Origin: Prevotella sp.
GTDB lineage: Bacteria > Bacteroidota > Bacteroidia > Bacteroidales > Bacteroidaceae
Direction of reading: 5' to 3'
Assembly (NCBI GenBank): GCA_017428805.1
Contig: JAFRQC010000175.1
Location: forward strand, 1-13,487
Length of the DNA: 13,487 bases
Shown: positions 13,139 through 13,487 of the stretch, in pieces
How the letters are laid out: each line of letters opens with the position of its first letter
Position numbering within the stretch: the stretch's first letter is position 1
The notes under the pieces: model-generated
Seen by the model: the letters and a program-made list of their open reading frames with translations, nothing else
Told to the model about the DNA's origin: nothing
Databases searched by the model: none
Position numbers and translations under genes: made by a program

Positions 13139-13201
13139 ATTTCATTACTACTAACAAATAACTAACAATTACCTAATTAACCAATGTATGAATCTAAATC
13201 T
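13109..13201 (-). ncRNA. Candidate small RNA between a minus-strand promoter box and an intrinsic terminator
   Basis: A minus-strand TAATTTTG box (13206-13213) and a strong minus-strand terminator (13109-13138) are about 90 bases apart with no reading frame of note between them. The interval is AT-rich with several GTTA/TAAC repeats. A separate bidirectional terminator at 13263-13307 isolates it from the genes to the right, so the downstream terminator would otherwise have no minus-strand client. No known RNA family was recognised. Confidence 0.3.
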
Positions 13202-13205
13202 GGTG

Positions 13206-13213
13206 CAAAATTA
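13206..13213 (-). promoter_or_regulatory. -7-like box TAATTTTG for the candidate small RNA
   Basis: It matches TAnnTTTG on the minus strand. No -33 TTTG is found at the usual spacing and such boxes arise by chance in AT-rich DNA, so support comes mainly from the terminator about 90 bases downstream. Confidence 0.35.
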
Positions 13214-13262
13214 CGATAATATCCCATCGACCACGATAAGATTTGTTTCAAAGACTAACAAA

Positions 13263-13307
13263 AATCGTTCATTGCAACAAAAGTGTTAGCAATGAACGAT
13301 TCTTTTT
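13263..13307. terminator. Bidirectional intrinsic terminator
   Basis: Perfect 13-bp arms AATCGTTCATTGC (13263-13275) and GCAATGAACGATT (13289-13301) surround a 13-base loop whose ends (AACA/TGTT) can pair further. CTTTTT follows on the plus strand and a five-T run follows on the minus strand, so it can stop transcripts from both sides. It closes the right-hand AraC/mini-ORF unit. Confidence 0.8.
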
Positions 13308-13341
13308 AGGTCTTTATTGTTATTTGGCGAATGGGAAATAC

Positions 13342-13371
13342 CTGGCTTAGGCCAGCCCCTTACCTAGGGGC
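13342..13371. repeat. Two adjacent GC-rich hairpins overlapping the mini-ORF end
   Basis: CTGGC-ttag-GCCAG (13342-13355) and GCCCC-ttaccta-GGGGC (13355-13371) are consecutive 5-bp stems sharing one base. The second contains the TAA of the 18-codon mini-ORF. They look like a dispersed palindromic repeat unit, distinct from that at 8611-8643. Confidence 0.5.
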
Positions 13372-13416
13372 TTCAAACGTCAAGAGTGCCGCCATCATCA
13401 TTACAATCTTCTTCAT
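13360..13416 (-). pseudogene. 18-codon signal-peptide-like mini-ORF downstream of an AraC gene
   Basis: The product MKKIVMMMAALLTFEAPR starts five bases after the AraC stop and reads like the first part of a lipoprotein or exported-protein signal peptide, cut short by TAA inside a GC-rich hairpin. It may be the decayed start of a former exported-protein gene interrupted by the palindromic repeat, or a leader peptide. No continuation in any frame was recognised before the terminator at 13263-13307. Confidence 0.35.
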
Positions 13417-13421
13417 AATTA

Positions 13422-13487
13422 TTATGCTGTTAATCTATATTCATTCGGTGTCATACCGGTGCGGGACTTAAAGAGGCGCGAGAAGTG
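13422..13487 (-). CDS. AraC-family transcriptional regulator, C-terminal fragment (cut by window edge)
   Basis: Only the last 21 codons and the TAA stop (13422-13424) are inside. The peptide HFSRLFKSRTGMTPNEYRLT matches the second helix-turn-helix end of AraC-type domains, including the signature FKSRTGMTPNEYR. Whether it is a plain AraC protein or the output domain of a hybrid two-component sensor cannot be seen. A signal-peptide-like mini-ORF follows in the same direction. Confidence 0.85.
   Translation of the reverse strand, partial: HFSRLFKSRTGMTPNEYRLTA

Overview
The window looks like chromosomal DNA of a Bacteroidota bacterium, most likely from Prevotella or a close relative. The reasons are: TAnnTTTG promoter boxes just upstream of start codons; signal peptides ending in ...AQ; a GH43 enzyme beside an AraC regulator; an RND pump of the Bacteroidota type; nrfHA in that order; and short AT-rich tandem repeats and GC-rich palindromes between genes. 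The genus is an inference from these features, not from a marker gene.

Layout, left to right. (1) 1-170 is the 3' end of an AraC-type regulator (+), facing a 49-codon mini-gene (-) that is little more than a signal peptide. (2) 325-720 has no convincing gene. It holds two inverted copies of a 34-bp palindromic repeat around nested hairpins. (3) 721-4336 (-) is a three-gene operon, araC-type regulator, GH43 glycosidase, stand-alone exported PBP-type transpeptidase. Both junctions are 4-bp ATGA overlaps. (4) 4499-10045 (+), divergent from that operon, is a tripartite efflux operon: lipoprotein adaptor, RND permease, TolC-like outer-membrane protein. The permease and the outer-membrane protein lie in one uninterrupted reading frame. 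The join is bracketed by two inverted GC-rich palindromes. (5) 10066-12290 (-) is nrfH-nrfA, the ammonia-forming cytochrome c nitrite reductase. (6) 12421-13083 (+), divergent from nrfH, is a Crp/Fnr-family regulator. A dyad in the shared intergenic region sits near -42 of the nrfH promoter. (7) 13084-13421 holds terminators, a possible small RNA, tandem hairpins and an 18-codon mini-ORF. (8) 13422-13487 is the 3' end of another AraC-type regulator (-).

How the genes may work together. The middle AraC regulator sits between its own operon and the efflux operon and could control either or both. The Crp/Fnr regulator is well placed to control nrfHA, which carries electrons from menaquinol through NrfH to NrfA for nitrite reduction in the periplasm. 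No link between the efflux and nitrite modules is visible; they converge with a 20-bp gap.

No tRNA, rRNA, transposase, integrase or CRISPR array was seen. The most unusual items are the read-through permease/outer-membrane protein frame, short tandem repeats that put stop codons in all three frames at two operon junctions, the paired 34-bp repeats whose core dyad resembles the candidate nrf operator, and the translational coupling of a GH43 enzyme to a PBP-like transpeptidase.
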